This document shows, piece by piece, positions 9,040 through 17,600 of a stretch of DNA of 64,000 bases (its first letter is position 1; each line of letters starts with the position of its first letter). Below the pieces are notes generated by a model. It saw nothing but the letters and a program-made list of their open reading frames with translations, ran no database searches and had not been told where the DNA came from. This DNA comes from an uncultured Lachnospiraceae bacterium. GTDB taxonomy: Bacteria > Bacillota > Clostridia > Lachnospirales > Lachnospiraceae. Made by a program: the position numbers and the translations under genes. Location: NCBI GenBank assembly GCA_947625755.1, contig CANQPJ010000002.1, forward strand, positions 62,001 to 126,000, written 5' to 3'.

Positions 9040-10359
9040 ATGGGACCCAGTGACATAGCTCTGCTATGCGTATTAATTATTTTATTATTCTTCTCGGCTT
9101 TTTTTTCATCCGCCGAGACAGCTCTGACTACCACCAGCAGGGTTCGCTTGAGAATGCTTGTGGAGGAAGGCAACAAAAGGGCAGTGATTCTTGACAACAT
9201 TCTGGAAAATTCCAGAAAAATGCTGAGCACTGTACTCATAGGAAACAATATTGTAAATATTGCAGCATCTTCTATCACCACTATTTTTACACAGAGTGTT
9301 TTCCATGTTTCATGGATTATCAGCATTGGTGTGGGAATTCTTACTCTTGTAATTATTATTTTCGGTGAAATCATTCCAAAAACCATTGCTTCTATTCATT
9401 CAGAATCTATAGCTTTAGCTTATGCTAAAACTATTCGTTTCTTTATGATTATTTTTACACCGGTGATTTTTGTGCTGAATGCTTTTTCCAGCATTATTTT
9501 AAAAATATTCAGGGTCAATATAAATCTTAACTCTGCTTCCATAACAGAAGATGAATTAAGAACCATCGTAGGTGTCAGTCAGGAAGAAGGAATTATCGAA
9601 GAAGATGAAATGGATATGATTAACAATGTGTTTGACTTTGGTGACACCTGTGCGAAAGATATTATGATACCAAAGGTCGATATGACTATGATTCCCGTGG
9701 ACATCAGTTATAATCAGTTACTGGAAATCATTAAAGAAGATAAATTTACCCGTATGCCTGTCTACAAAGAAGATACCGGCAATGTGATTGGAATCTTAAA
9801 CATCAAAGATATGCTGCTCAATGGGGTAAACCGCAATAATTTTGACATTAATCAGATTATGCGCGAACCATATTTTACCCATGAAAAGGAAGAGCTTAAC
9901 GATCTTCTTGTAAAAATGAGAAACAAAGAGCCCGGCATGTGTATTGTATTGGATGAATACGGTCAGGCAGAGGGACTTATTACGCTGGAAGATATTGTGG
10001 AAGAAATTATCGGCGACATACATGATGAGTTTGACGAGGCGGAAGAACAGGTTATCCGGCAGATTGGTGAAAACGAATATATTGTAGAGGGTTCCATTAA
10101 TCTGGATGATTTCAATGACCAGCTTGAAACGGATATTGATTCTGAAGATTACGAATCTTTGGGCGGACTGATTATTGAGCATCTTGACCGTCTTCCAAAT
10201 AAGGGAGATTGCGTAGAGATTGATAACTGCCGTCTCACGGTTATCAAAATGGACGACAAACGAATTGAACTGGTTAAGGTTGTTGTCACTCCAAAGGAAA
10301 ATGAAATTTCTGAAATTGAGGAAGATGAAGAGACAACAAATGATGATGAAAATGAATGA
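9040..10359 (+). CDS. CNNM/CorC-type membrane protein with two CBS domains (hemolysin-like)
   Basis: Probable membrane transporter or regulator of divalent cations, most likely Mg2+ efflux. The 439 residues hold an N-terminal DUF21/CNNM membrane domain (about 1-185) with FFSSAETALTT and FGEIIPKTIA. Two CBS domains (about 205-325) contain MIPKVDMTMIP and RMPVYKE, followed by a CorC_HlyC domain (about 340-420). The C-terminus is very acidic (EIEEDEETTNDDENE). The start at 9040 has an AAGGAG site; a TTG-initiated longer frame at 9010 is rejected. The stop codon TGA overlaps the first unit of repeat array A, which is unusual. The cation specificity is inferred from the family and not visible in the sequence. 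Confidence 0.9.
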   Translation: MGPSDIALLCVLIILLFFSAFFSSAETALTTTSRVRLRMLVEEGNKRAVILDNILENSRKMLSTVLIGNNIVNIAASSITTIFTQSVFHVSWIISIGVGILTLVIIIFGEIIPKTIASIHSESIALAYAKTIRFFMIIFTPVIFVLNAFSSIILKIFRVNINLNSASITEDELRTIVGVSQEEGIIEEDEMDMINNVFDFGDTCAKDIMIPKVDMTMIPVDISYNQLLEIIKEDKFTRMPVYKEDTGNVIGILNIKDMLLNGVNRNNFDINQIMREPYFTHEKEELNDLLVKMRNKEPGMCIVLDEYGQAEGLITLEDIVEEIIGDIHDEFDEAEEQVIRQIGENEYIVEGSINLDDFNDQLETDIDSEDYESLGGLIIEHLDRLPNKGDCVEIDNCRLTVIKMDDKRIELVKVVVTPKENEISEIEEDEETTNDDENE

Positions 10360-10622
10360 CATATATCTTTTACAAAACAAGCCAAATATATATGTAAATT
10401 CTTGAGAAATCCATAATCGGTAAAAGGCATTTACATATATTCTTTACAAAACAAGCCAAATATATATGTAAATTCTTGGCAAATCCATGATGGGTAAGAA
10501 TCAATTACATATATCTTTTGCAAAGCAAGCCAAATATATATGTAAAATTTTGGAGAATCCATGACGGGTAAGAATCAATTACATATATCTTTTGCAAAAC
10601 AAACCAAATATATATGTAAATC
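10357..10622 (+). repeat. Tandem array A: four 74-bp dyad repeats
   Basis: Four units start at 10357, 10431, 10505 and 10579, an exact 74-bp period. Each has a 41-bp core beginning TTACATAT and ending ATATGTAA, with an AT-rich loop containing CAAAACAAGCCAAA, followed by a 33-bp spacer of the type ATTCTTGGAGAATCCATGA then GGGTAAGAATCAA. The first core starts as TGACATAT, its TGA being the stop codon of the preceding gene. The array ends in GTAAATCATAAATA, a motif shared with arrays B and C. Together with the hairpin at 10656-10689 it fills the gap between convergent genes (10360-10728). Spacers are conserved, so this is not a CRISPR. Confidence 0.95.
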
Positions 10623-10655
10623 ATAAATACTGAAATTAATAAATTATAGAAAGAC

Positions 10656-10697
10656 AGAACCTGCATCCGCATTAGTGGACACAGGTTCTACTTTTTT
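10656..10697. terminator. Bidirectional terminator between array A and pyrI
   Basis: AGAACCTG (10656-10663) pairs with CAGGTTCT (10682-10689); the inner stem is interrupted by two mismatches. A T-run (10692-10697) follows on the plus strand, and CTTTCT follows on the minus strand. The hairpin and its flank (TAGAAAGA) resemble those at 23074-23107 beside array B. Confidence 0.75.
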
Positions 10698-10728
10698 ACA
10701 GCCCCAATCTTTATAAATATGTGTATTT

Positions 10729-11169
10729 CTATAGCTTTTCCCATAGTTTTCCCTGCTGTTCCTCACAGTACTGACAGCTGTAGAGCCCATTTTTTTTGTC
10801 GGTAAGAACAAAAACGTGGTCTAATTCCTGTTCGATGGATGTAATACATCTTGGATTTTTACAATGAAGTACATTCGTGATTTTCTCCGGCAGTTTTAAT
10901 TCCCTTTTTTCAACCAGAACCCCTTCTTCAATAATATCTACTGTTATGTTATGGTCAATAAATCCCAATATATCAAAATCAACAATATTTAGAGGTCCTT
11001 CCACCTTGATTATGTCTTTTCGTCCCATTTTACCACTTCTTGCATTTTTAATAATAGCAACCTGACAATCCAGATTATCAAGGTTCAGGTAATGATAAAT
11101 CGCCATGGAACGCCCTGCCTGAATATGGTCCAGAACAAATCCATTGTATATCGAATCAATGTTTAGCAT
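10729..11169 (-). CDS. pyrI: Aspartate carbamoyltransferase regulatory subunit
   Basis: Allosteric subunit that binds nucleotides and, through zinc, the PyrB catalytic trimer. The 146-residue protein shows the N-terminal nucleotide-binding domain (VLDHIQAG) and a C-terminal zinc domain with four cysteines, Cys103, Cys108, Cys132 and Cys135. Its ATG overlaps the end of pyrB by seven bases (ATGCTAA), which indicates translational coupling. Allosteric control of pyrimidine synthesis through a PyrBI holoenzyme is therefore expected. Confidence 0.97.
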   Translation of the reverse strand: MLNIDSIYNGFVLDHIQAGRSMAIYHYLNLDNLDCQVAIIKNARSGKMGRKDIIKVEGPLNIVDFDILGFIDHNITVDIIEEGVLVEKRELKLPEKITNVLHCKNPRCITSIEQELDHVFVLTDKKNGLYSCQYCEEQQGKLWEKL

Positions 11170-12080
11170 ACTTCCACCTCCAATAATGTTAAGATTAATG
11201 CCATTCTCACATACACACCATACTGTGCCTGTTTAAAATAGACTGCCCGTGGATCCTTGTCCACTTCAACGGATATTTCATTTACTCTTGGCAGCGGATG
11301 CAGCACTAACATATCCTCCTTCGCCATCTTCATTTTTTTCTTATCCAGAATAAAACTATCCTTTAATCGGATGTAATCTTCTTCATTAAAAAAGCGCTCT
11401 CTTTGTACACGTGTCATGTATAGCAGATCCAGCATACCTATAACATCTTCCAGCCGGTTTACTTCCTCATATTCTGCTCCTGCCGCCTTTATATTTTCTA
11501 TAATATATTTTGGTACTTTTAACTCGGTTGGCGAAATTAAAACAAATTTAACATTCTCATAGCGGAGCAATGCATTAATCAGAGAGTGAACTGTTCTCCC
11601 GAATTTCAAATCCCCACAGAGACCAATCGTAATATGATCAAGTCTTCCTTTCAGTGACCTGATTGTTAATAAATCTGTCAGCGTCTGGGTAGGATGCTGA
11701 TGTCCGCCATCCCCTGCATTAATAACAGGTATTAATGAATTTTTTGCTGCAACCAGCGCCGCTCCTTCTTTCGGATGCCGCATTGCGGCAATATCTGCAT
11801 AGCAGGATACAATCCGTATCGTGTCAGCAACGCTTTCCCCTTTTGCCGCCGAACTGGATGTTGCTTCAGAAAATCCAAGGACATTTCCTCCAAGATTCAA
11901 CATTGCCGACTCAAAGCTAAGCCTTGTTCTGGTACTCGGCTCATAAAATAATGTTGCAAGCTTTTTGCCCTTACACGCTTCACTGTATTTCTCCGGATTT
12001 TTTTCTATATCGTTTGCCAAATTAAGCAACTTGTTTAACTCTTCTACAGAAAAATCCAAAGGACTGATTAAATGCCTCAT
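11163..12080 (-). CDS. pyrB: Aspartate carbamoyltransferase catalytic subunit
   Basis: Condenses carbamoyl phosphate with aspartate, the committed step of pyrimidine synthesis. The 305-residue protein has the carbamoyl-phosphate loop [15 protein letters not shown] (STRTR 49-53), the HPTQTLTDL segment and the aspartate-site [10 protein letters not shown]. The start at 12080 is preceded by GGAGG; a frame extending to 12110 is rejected. The operon promoter lies about 50 bp upstream. No PyrR-type attenuator or UMP-responsive leader is evident in the short leader. Confidence 0.97.
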   Translation of the reverse strand: MRHLISPLDFSVEELNKLLNLANDIEKNPEKYSEACKGKKLATLFYEPSTRTRLSFESAMLNLGGNVLGFSEATSSSAAKGESVADTIRIVSCYADIAAMRHPKEGAALVAAKNSLIPVINAGDGGHQHPTQTLTDLLTIRSLKGRLDHITIGLCGDLKFGRTVHSLINALLRYENVKFVLISPTELKVPKYIIENIKAAGAEYEEVNRLEDVIGMLDLLYMTRVQRERFFNEEDYIRLKDSFILDKKKMKMAKEDMLVLHPLPRVNEISVEVDKDPRAVYFKQAQYGVYVRMALILTLLEVEVC

Positions 12081-12126
12081 TACATCCTCCTTGTTTTTAT
12101 GAAATTTCACATGCCTGCTACTAAAA

Positions 12127-12155
12127 ATAATACCTTATTGCAGTGAAATATTCAA
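12127..12155 (-). promoter_or_regulatory. Sigma-A promoter of pyrBI
   Basis: TTGAAT (12155-12150), a 17-base spacer and TATTAT (12132-12127), pointing toward pyrB. The leader before the ATG is only about 40 bases. Confidence 0.75.
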
Positions 12156-12284
12156 GTAAAACAACTTCTGTATTACCGATAAATACCTTTCGTATCTTTG
12201 CATACTATGATAAACTAATATAAATAAAATAGCTTTTTCTATTCATTTTTGTTATCAGCCAAAGATGGCGGATTGGAGATTCTT

Positions 12285-13109
12285 ATGAACAAAAATTATG
12301 AAAACTTATCTATATGCTTGAAACAAATCCGGGCAAAAACCGATTTTATCCCTGATATTGCTATTGTTTTAGGTTCAGGTCTGAACCGCTTTACTCAATT
12401 CATTGAACCGGAATGTATTATCGATTATTCCACACTTCAGGGATTTCCGACAAGTACCAATCAAAGGCATAACGGACGTTTTATTTTCGGATATGCCGGA
12501 GGAAAAAACGTAGTCGCTATGGACGGGCGGGTTCACTACTATGAAGGCTATTCCATGAATCAGGTAGTAATGCCCATAAGGCTTATGCGAATGTTGGGAG
12601 CAAAAACTCTCATTCTTTCCAACGCTGCGGGAGGAATTCACAAGGATTTAAATATCGGGGATTTTATGATTATAACTGACCAGATTGCTTCTTTTGTCCC
12701 TTCTCCTCTGATTGGTCAAAATATTGAAGAACTGGGAAACAGATTTCCGGATATGAGCAATATTTATGACAAAAAAATAATCAGCACAATAAAGCAATGT
12801 GCTGATAAACTTAATATAAATATAAAAGAAGGTGTTTATCTTCAGACATCCGGTCCCAATTATGAAACACCGGCTGAAATCAGAGCCTATCAATCTATGG
12901 GAGCTCATGTGGTCGGTATGAGTACCGCCTGCGAAGCGATTGCCGCCATACATTGCGGATTTAAAGTATGTGGCATCAGTTGTATTACCAACAAGGCTGC
13001 CGGCATTTCTTCCCAACCGCTTTCCGATGAAGAAGTTGCTATGGCTGCCGCAAAATCATCTGATGATTTCTGCAGACTTATGGACGCATTGATAAGTTCT
13101 ATAGAATAA
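12285..13109 (+). CDS. punA: Purine nucleoside phosphorylase (trimeric type)
   Basis: Phosphorolysis of purine nucleosides, mainly inosine and guanosine, for salvage. The 274-residue length fits the trimeric PNP/MTAP family. Motifs seen: VLGSGLNRF (about 28-36), HNGRFIFG, MDGRVHYYEGY, LSNAAGGIH and VGMSTACEAIAA. The ATG at 12285 has GGAG upstream; an earlier in-frame start at 12249 lacks support. Its stop lies only about 19 bp from the 3' end of rnpB, which is encoded on the other strand. Symbols punA, pupG and deoD are used variably for this family. Confidence 0.92.
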   Translation: MNKNYENLSICLKQIRAKTDFIPDIAIVLGSGLNRFTQFIEPECIIDYSTLQGFPTSTNQRHNGRFIFGYAGGKNVVAMDGRVHYYEGYSMNQVVMPIRLMRMLGAKTLILSNAAGGIHKDLNIGDFMIITDQIASFVPSPLIGQNIEELGNRFPDMSNIYDKKIISTIKQCADKLNINIKEGVYLQTSGPNYETPAEIRAYQSMGAHVVGMSTACEAIAAIHCGFKVCGISCITNKAAGISSQPLSDEEVAMAAAKSSDDFCRLMDALISSIE

Positions 13110-13127
13110 TAGTTTTAAACTCTGTAA

Positions 13128-13481
13128 TATGAGCAAGGCTGTAAGCCGGGTTATGTCGTGGACGATCATCTATCTAGACCAGATGTTGCCATCTGGCTCA
13201 AGCGACCTACCCGAAAACTGGCGGGCAACCAATATTTTCTGCTCGGTCTTGCTTCGAATGGGGTTTACACTGACCTTTCATGTTACCACAAAAGCGGTAG
13301 TCTCTTACACTGCCATTTCACCCTTACCTGCTGCTCTTGCATCAGGCGGTTTTATTTCTGTTGCACTTTCCTGGGAGTCACCTCCACCGGCCGTTAGCCG
13401 GCATTCTGCCCTATGAAGCCCGGACTTTCCTCTCCTGCATCCTTTCGGTAATAGCAGCAGCGATCGTCTGCCTTACTCACA
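13128..13481 (-). ncRNA. rnpB: RNase P RNA, bacterial class A type
   Basis: Catalytic RNA that matures tRNA 5' ends. On the minus strand the conserved GAGGAAAGTCCGGGC block (about 13416-13432) and the 3' conserved region with TAACCCGGCTTACAG are present. The ends pair to form P1 (13470-13480 with 13129-13139). The total length of about 354 nt and the large P-loop structure fit class A. No clear U-tract terminator follows the 3' end; the downstream DNA is the antisense of the PNP gene. Confidence 0.95.
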
Positions 13482-13691
13482 ATATCATAAACTATCATAT
13501 TTATAATTCTTTTTCAACACCTCTTACCTCAATCATTGGAATTTTCATCAAAAAAATATCTTTTTTATATCATTCTAATATCATATTTATTTTATATCTT
13601 ATATCATCATAAGTTATAAGTAATGTTTTGAAACAGACATTTATCCTTATAACAAATCGAATGAAAATCATCAGGAAATGAGGTATAAAAT

Positions 13692-14720
13692 ATGCCGGGA
13701 AAAATTTTCAAAAAAATTACTGTATTTATCATAACAACTATCCTTATATCTGCTTCACTTACAGGTTGTGGAAATGATAAAAAAGATAAAAACAAGATTA
13801 CAATTACCAATATTTCTTACGACCCCACAAGAGAACTTTACGCAGCATATAATCAGGTTTTTGCAAAATATTATAAGAAAAAAACCGGAAAAGAAGTTGA
13901 AATTGTTCAGTCGCATGGAGGTTCCGGCTCCCAGGCGCGCTCTGTAATTGAAGGAAATGACGCAGATGTGGTAACGCTGGCGCTGGCCCACGATATTACT
14001 GCAATAGAACAGAACGGATTAATCAAAAAAGGCTGGATGAATGAGTTTGACAAAAACAGTTCTCCTTATACATCTACAATAGTTTTTCTTGTCCGCAAGG
14101 GAAATAAAAAAAATATTAAAGACTGGAATGATTTGATAAAAGATGACGTTGAAGGCATTACTCCGGATCCAAAATCATCCGGAGCAGCGGACTGGTCTGT
14201 TCTTGCCATATGGAATTATGCAAAAAAACAGTTTCATGGAAATCAAGAGCAAATGAAAGACTTTCTGGGAAAAATCTACTCAAATGTTTTGATTATGGAC
14301 TCCGGTGCCCGCGGTGCTACTACTACATTTGTGGAAAATGGTCAGGGAGATGTCCTGATTGACTGGGAAAATGAAGCATTGATGACGCTTCAGGAATATC
14401 CGGACGAATACGAAATGATTACACCAAGTATCAGTATTCTTGCCGAACCCTCTGTAGCGATTGTAGATGAAAATGCCGATAAAAATAATACCCAAAAGGT
14501 TGCAAAGGAATATTTGCAGTATTTATATTCCGATGAAGGACAACGGCTTATTGGTAAAAACTACTACCGTCCTTCTAATAAAAAAATATTAAAAGAATTT
14601 GCAGGTACATTTGATTTATCCGTAGATTTATGCACGATTGACAGTTTTGGCGGCTGGGATAAAGCCTATGAAGATTTTTTCGCAGACGGAGGTATCTTTG
14701 ATCAGGTATATCAAAAATAA
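13692..14720 (+). CDS. sbp: Sulfate ABC transporter substrate-binding lipoprotein
   Basis: Captures sulfate (possibly thiosulfate) outside the membrane and delivers it to CysTW. The 342 residues begin with a lipoprotein signal ending in the lipobox LTGC (Cys about 27), followed by a type II periplasmic-binding fold with SYDPTRELY, SHGGSGSQAR, the GADVVTLA-like NDADVVTLALAHD and SSGAADWS. These are typical sulfate-binding segments. The ATG at 13692 has a GAGG site. It is the first gene of a four-gene operon. No riboswitch was recognised in the 210 bp upstream, which are very AT-rich. Confidence 0.95.
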   Translation: MPGKIFKKITVFIITTILISASLTGCGNDKKDKNKITITNISYDPTRELYAAYNQVFAKYYKKKTGKEVEIVQSHGGSGSQARSVIEGNDADVVTLALAHDITAIEQNGLIKKGWMNEFDKNSSPYTSTIVFLVRKGNKKNIKDWNDLIKDDVEGITPDPKSSGAADWSVLAIWNYAKKQFHGNQEQMKDFLGKIYSNVLIMDSGARGATTTFVENGQGDVLIDWENEALMTLQEYPDEYEMITPSISILAEPSVAIVDENADKNNTQKVAKEYLQYLYSDEGQRLIGKNYYRPSNKKILKEFAGTFDLSVDLCTIDSFGGWDKAYEDFFADGGIFDQVYQK

Positions 14721-14735
14721 GAGGAGGCAAAGCTA

Positions 14736-15584
14736 TTGAAAACTACAGCTTTGAAAAAAACGAAATCGATTATTCCGGGATTCGGACTGACCATGGGAAT
14801 CACCATTACAATGCTGTCACTGCTTATATTAATTCCATTAGCATCAATACTGGCATATTCTTTTCACTTATCTCTGGATGAATTTATAGAACTGATTACA
14901 AGAGCAAATGTAATTCAGGCATTTCAAACCAGTATCTTCTGTGCATTAATTGCAGCTTTGCTAAACTGCATTTTTGGAGTGATTCTTGCATGGGTTCTGG
15001 TTCGTTATGATTTTCCCGGCAAGCGCCTCATGGATGGAATGATTGAGCTTCCCTTTGCTCTTCCTACTGCTGTTGCAGGTATCACATTGACAAAAATGTA
15101 TTCTGATACAGGTTTTTTAGGCAGGGCATTGGAAAATCACGGAATAACAATCTCGTATACAAAAATAGGTATTATTGTCGCCATGGTATTTATTGGGATT
15201 CCTTTTGTGACAAGAGCGATCCAGCCTGTTTTGGAAAAACTTCCCCAATCATGCGAAGAAGCAGCTTTTATGCTGGGTGCTTCCCGGTTCACTACATTTA
15301 GAAAAATTATTTTTCCGGAAATTCTTCCGGCATTGCTGACAGGATTCGGACTGGCACTGGCAAGAGGAATTGGAGAATACGGAAGTGTCATTTATATTTC
15401 CGGAAACAGTGAAAAAAACGGAACACAGGTCGTTTCTTATATTATTATGCAGAAATTAAATTCCGGTAATGTAGATTACGAAGGTGCTGCAGCCATTGCA
15501 TTGGTACTGCTGATAATCTCATTTATTATGTTATTCATTATCAATATAATACAGCATATCGCCAGCAGGCGAACAAGTTCGTAG
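14736..15584 (+). CDS. cysT: Sulfate ABC transporter permease CysT
   Basis: One of two membrane subunits of the sulfate importer. The 282-residue protein has about six membrane helices and the ABC permease EAA loop EEAAFMLGASRFTTFRKI near residue 175. The start is TTG at 14736, supported by a strong GAGGAGG eight bases upstream and by the lack of an earlier in-frame ATG. Its stop overlaps the ribosome binding site of cysW, so the pair is tightly coupled. Confidence 0.95.
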   Translation: MKTTALKKTKSIIPGFGLTMGITITMLSLLILIPLASILAYSFHLSLDEFIELITRANVIQAFQTSIFCALIAALLNCIFGVILAWVLVRYDFPGKRLMDGMIELPFALPTAVAGITLTKMYSDTGFLGRALENHGITISYTKIGIIVAMVFIGIPFVTRAIQPVLEKLPQSCEEAAFMLGASRFTTFRKIIFPEILPALLTGFGLALARGIGEYGSVIYISGNSEKNGTQVVSYIIMQKLNSGNVDYEGAAAIALVLLIISFIMLFIINIIQHIASRRTSS

Positions 15585-15592
15585 GAGGTACC

Positions 15593-16438
15593 ATGATTAA
15601 AAAAAACAATAATGTTACAAAATGGGTGTTAATCGGAATTAGTACTGTTTTTTTATTTCTAATGTTAGTTCTTCCATTATTTGAAGTTATTTACCGCTCT
15701 TTTAAGGACGGTTGGGAATTATACAGTAGCGCAATTAAAGCTGAAAATACATTATCCGCTTTAAAAGTCACTGTGATTGCTGCAGTAATTGCACTGCTTG
15801 TAAACACTTTTTTGGGTCTTACAGCATCCTGGCTGATTGCCAAATTTGATTTTCGTGGAAAAAATATATTATCTACTTTAATTGATATTCCCTTTTCCAT
15901 TTCTCCGGTGATTGCCGGTCTTGCATTTATCATGACCTTTGGCAGAACAGGTTGGGCAAATCCTTTAATTGAAAGCATAAACGAAATATTGGGAACAGAT
16001 ATTTCTCTCGTTTTTTCTATTCCGGGCGTAGTTCTTGCTACTATTTTTGTTACTTTTCCTTTCATTGCAAGAGAAATTATTCCGGTACTAAATACCGAAG
16101 GAAGAGATGAAGAAACGGCAGCGGCTCTTATGGGTGCCTCCGGTTTTACTATTTTTAGAAAAATAACTTTTCCACATATTAAATGGGGGCTGCTTTATGG
16201 AATCATACTATGTACCGCACGCTGCATCGGAGAATTTGGCGCTGTGTATGCGGTTTCCAAAGCACGGGGCAGTACATTTACCCTCCCATTAGAAATTGAT
16301 GCCCTTTACATGGCAGGGAGCGCTGACTCCATCACCCAGTCCTTTGCAGTTTCGTCCCTTTTAGTATTCATTGCCCTCATTATTTTAATTATAAAGAATT
16401 TTGCACAATATCGTATTACAAAACAGAATAGTATCTGA
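15593..16438 (+). CDS. cysW: Sulfate ABC transporter permease CysW
   Basis: Second membrane subunit of the sulfate importer. The 281 residues include about six helices and the EAA loop EETAAALMGASGFTIFRKI near residue 180. The ATG at 15593 is preceded by AGGAGG that overlaps the cysT stop codon. It follows cysT by 8 bp and precedes cysA by 47 bp. Confidence 0.95.
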   Translation: MIKKNNNVTKWVLIGISTVFLFLMLVLPLFEVIYRSFKDGWELYSSAIKAENTLSALKVTVIAAVIALLVNTFLGLTASWLIAKFDFRGKNILSTLIDIPFSISPVIAGLAFIMTFGRTGWANPLIESINEILGTDISLVFSIPGVVLATIFVTFPFIAREIIPVLNTEGRDEETAAALMGASGFTIFRKITFPHIKWGLLYGIILCTARCIGEFGAVYAVSKARGSTFTLPLEIDALYMAGSADSITQSFAVSSLLVFIALIILIIKNFAQYRITKQNSI

Positions 16439-16485
16439 TGTATCAAAACATATGCAAAAAGATATAAAAATCACGGAGGATAGTT

Positions 16486-17553
16486 ATGTATGTAGAAATG
16501 AAAAACATATGCAAAAAATTTGGAGATTATGAAGCGGCAAAGAATATCAGCTTTGGTATTGAACAGGGAAAACTTACGGCATTGTTAGGTCCCAGTGGAA
16601 GTGGAAAAACCACCATATTGCGTATGCTGGCAGGATTAGAACAGCAAGACCATGGCGATATTATTATTGAAGATAAAATTGTCAATGATATTCCCGCCAG
16701 TAAACGGGGAATTGGTTTTGTTTTTCAAAATTATGCACTATTCCGCTATATGACGGTCTATGATAATATTGCCTTCGGATTGAAAGTGCAAAAAGAAGAT
16801 AAGAAAAAAATTCATCAGCGTGTAACAGAATTAATCTCCCTGATTGGATTAGAAGGAATGGAAAAGCGATACCCAAATCAGCTATCCGGTGGTCAATGCC
16901 AAAGAGTGGCATTTGCAAGGGCACTTGCTCCAAGACCGCAACTGTTATTATTAGACGAACCTTTTGCCGCTATTGATGCAAAGGTCCGTAAGGAACTGCG
17001 GGGATGGCTGAAAGAAACCATTCAAAAAATCGGAATTACAAGCATTTTTGTTACTCATGATCAGGAGGAAGCTGTTGAGGTAGCTGACGACATCATTATT
17101 ATCAATGAAGGACAGCTAGAACAAAAAGGGGCTCCGGCAGACATTTACAAACATCCCAAAACACCTTTTGTCGCACAATTCACCGGTACTTCTATCAAAG
17201 TCAATCATTTAACCGGCTTTAAAGGCTATAATCATATTCCTACAGGATGTGATGTGATTATCCGACCTGAATTTGTGGAGGCTTTTAAAAGTGATAACCA
17301 AAAATTTAAAAATCTGATGGATACTGCGGAGGAGGGTGTCATTGAAAAAATTAATTTCAGGGGAAGCTATCTGGAATTAACGCTTCTTGTCAATGGCATT
17401 CACTTAACTGCGAACCGTTCGCTTGAACGGCGGAAGGTAACTGTTGGAGAATCTATGTGTGTTCTGCTCTACCGCGTTTATGTATTTCATGACAATGGTA
17501 CAGAAATTCATAAAAATGAATTATTAAAAGGCATTGATATTGAATCATTATAG
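16486..17553 (+). CDS. cysA: Sulfate/thiosulfate ABC transporter ATP-binding protein
   Basis: ATPase that drives CysTW. The 355 residues carry Walker A GPSGSGKT (35-42), the Q-loop FVFQNYALFRYMTV, the signature LSGGQCQRVAFARAL, Walker B LLLLDEPFAAID and the H-loop FVTHDQEEA. A C-terminal TOBE-like regulatory domain covers about 235-350. The start has a GGAGG upstream. A convergent terminator follows the stop. The operon supplies sulfate; the matching activation enzymes CysD and CysNC are encoded 36 kb away in the window. Confidence 0.96.
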   Translation: MYVEMKNICKKFGDYEAAKNISFGIEQGKLTALLGPSGSGKTTILRMLAGLEQQDHGDIIIEDKIVNDIPASKRGIGFVFQNYALFRYMTVYDNIAFGLKVQKEDKKKIHQRVTELISLIGLEGMEKRYPNQLSGGQCQRVAFARALAPRPQLLLLDEPFAAIDAKVRKELRGWLKETIQKIGITSIFVTHDQEEAVEVADDIIIINEGQLEQKGAPADIYKHPKTPFVAQFTGTSIKVNHLTGFKGYNHIPTGCDVIIRPEFVEAFKSDNQKFKNLMDTAEEGVIEKINFRGSYLELTLLVNGIHLTANRSLERRKVTVGESMCVLLYRVYVFHDNGTEIHKNELLKGIDIESL

Positions 17554-17560
17554 TAAAAAT

Positions 17561-17581
17561 GCCCTGTCAATCTGACAGGGC
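17561..17581. terminator. Bidirectional terminator between cysA and the nucleoside kinase gene
   Basis: A perfect 9-bp stem GCCCTGTCA (17561-17569) and TGACAGGGC (17573-17581) with a 3-base loop. On the minus strand it is followed by TTTTTAC, a good terminator for the nucleoside kinase gene; on the plus strand the tail is weaker. Confidence 0.85.
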
Positions 17582-17600
17582 TGATAAATACAGTATTTTC

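Noticed and set aside
9796-10380. 194-codon frame on the minus strand
   Set aside because: It is antisense to the CBS-domain gene and has no ribosome binding site or recognisable motifs.
10357-10622. Possible CRISPR array
   Set aside because: The stretches between dyads are as conserved as the dyads themselves, and no cas genes are present.
13129-13416. Open reading frames of 79-95 codons on the plus strand
   Set aside because: They are antisense to rnpB and have no ribosome binding site.
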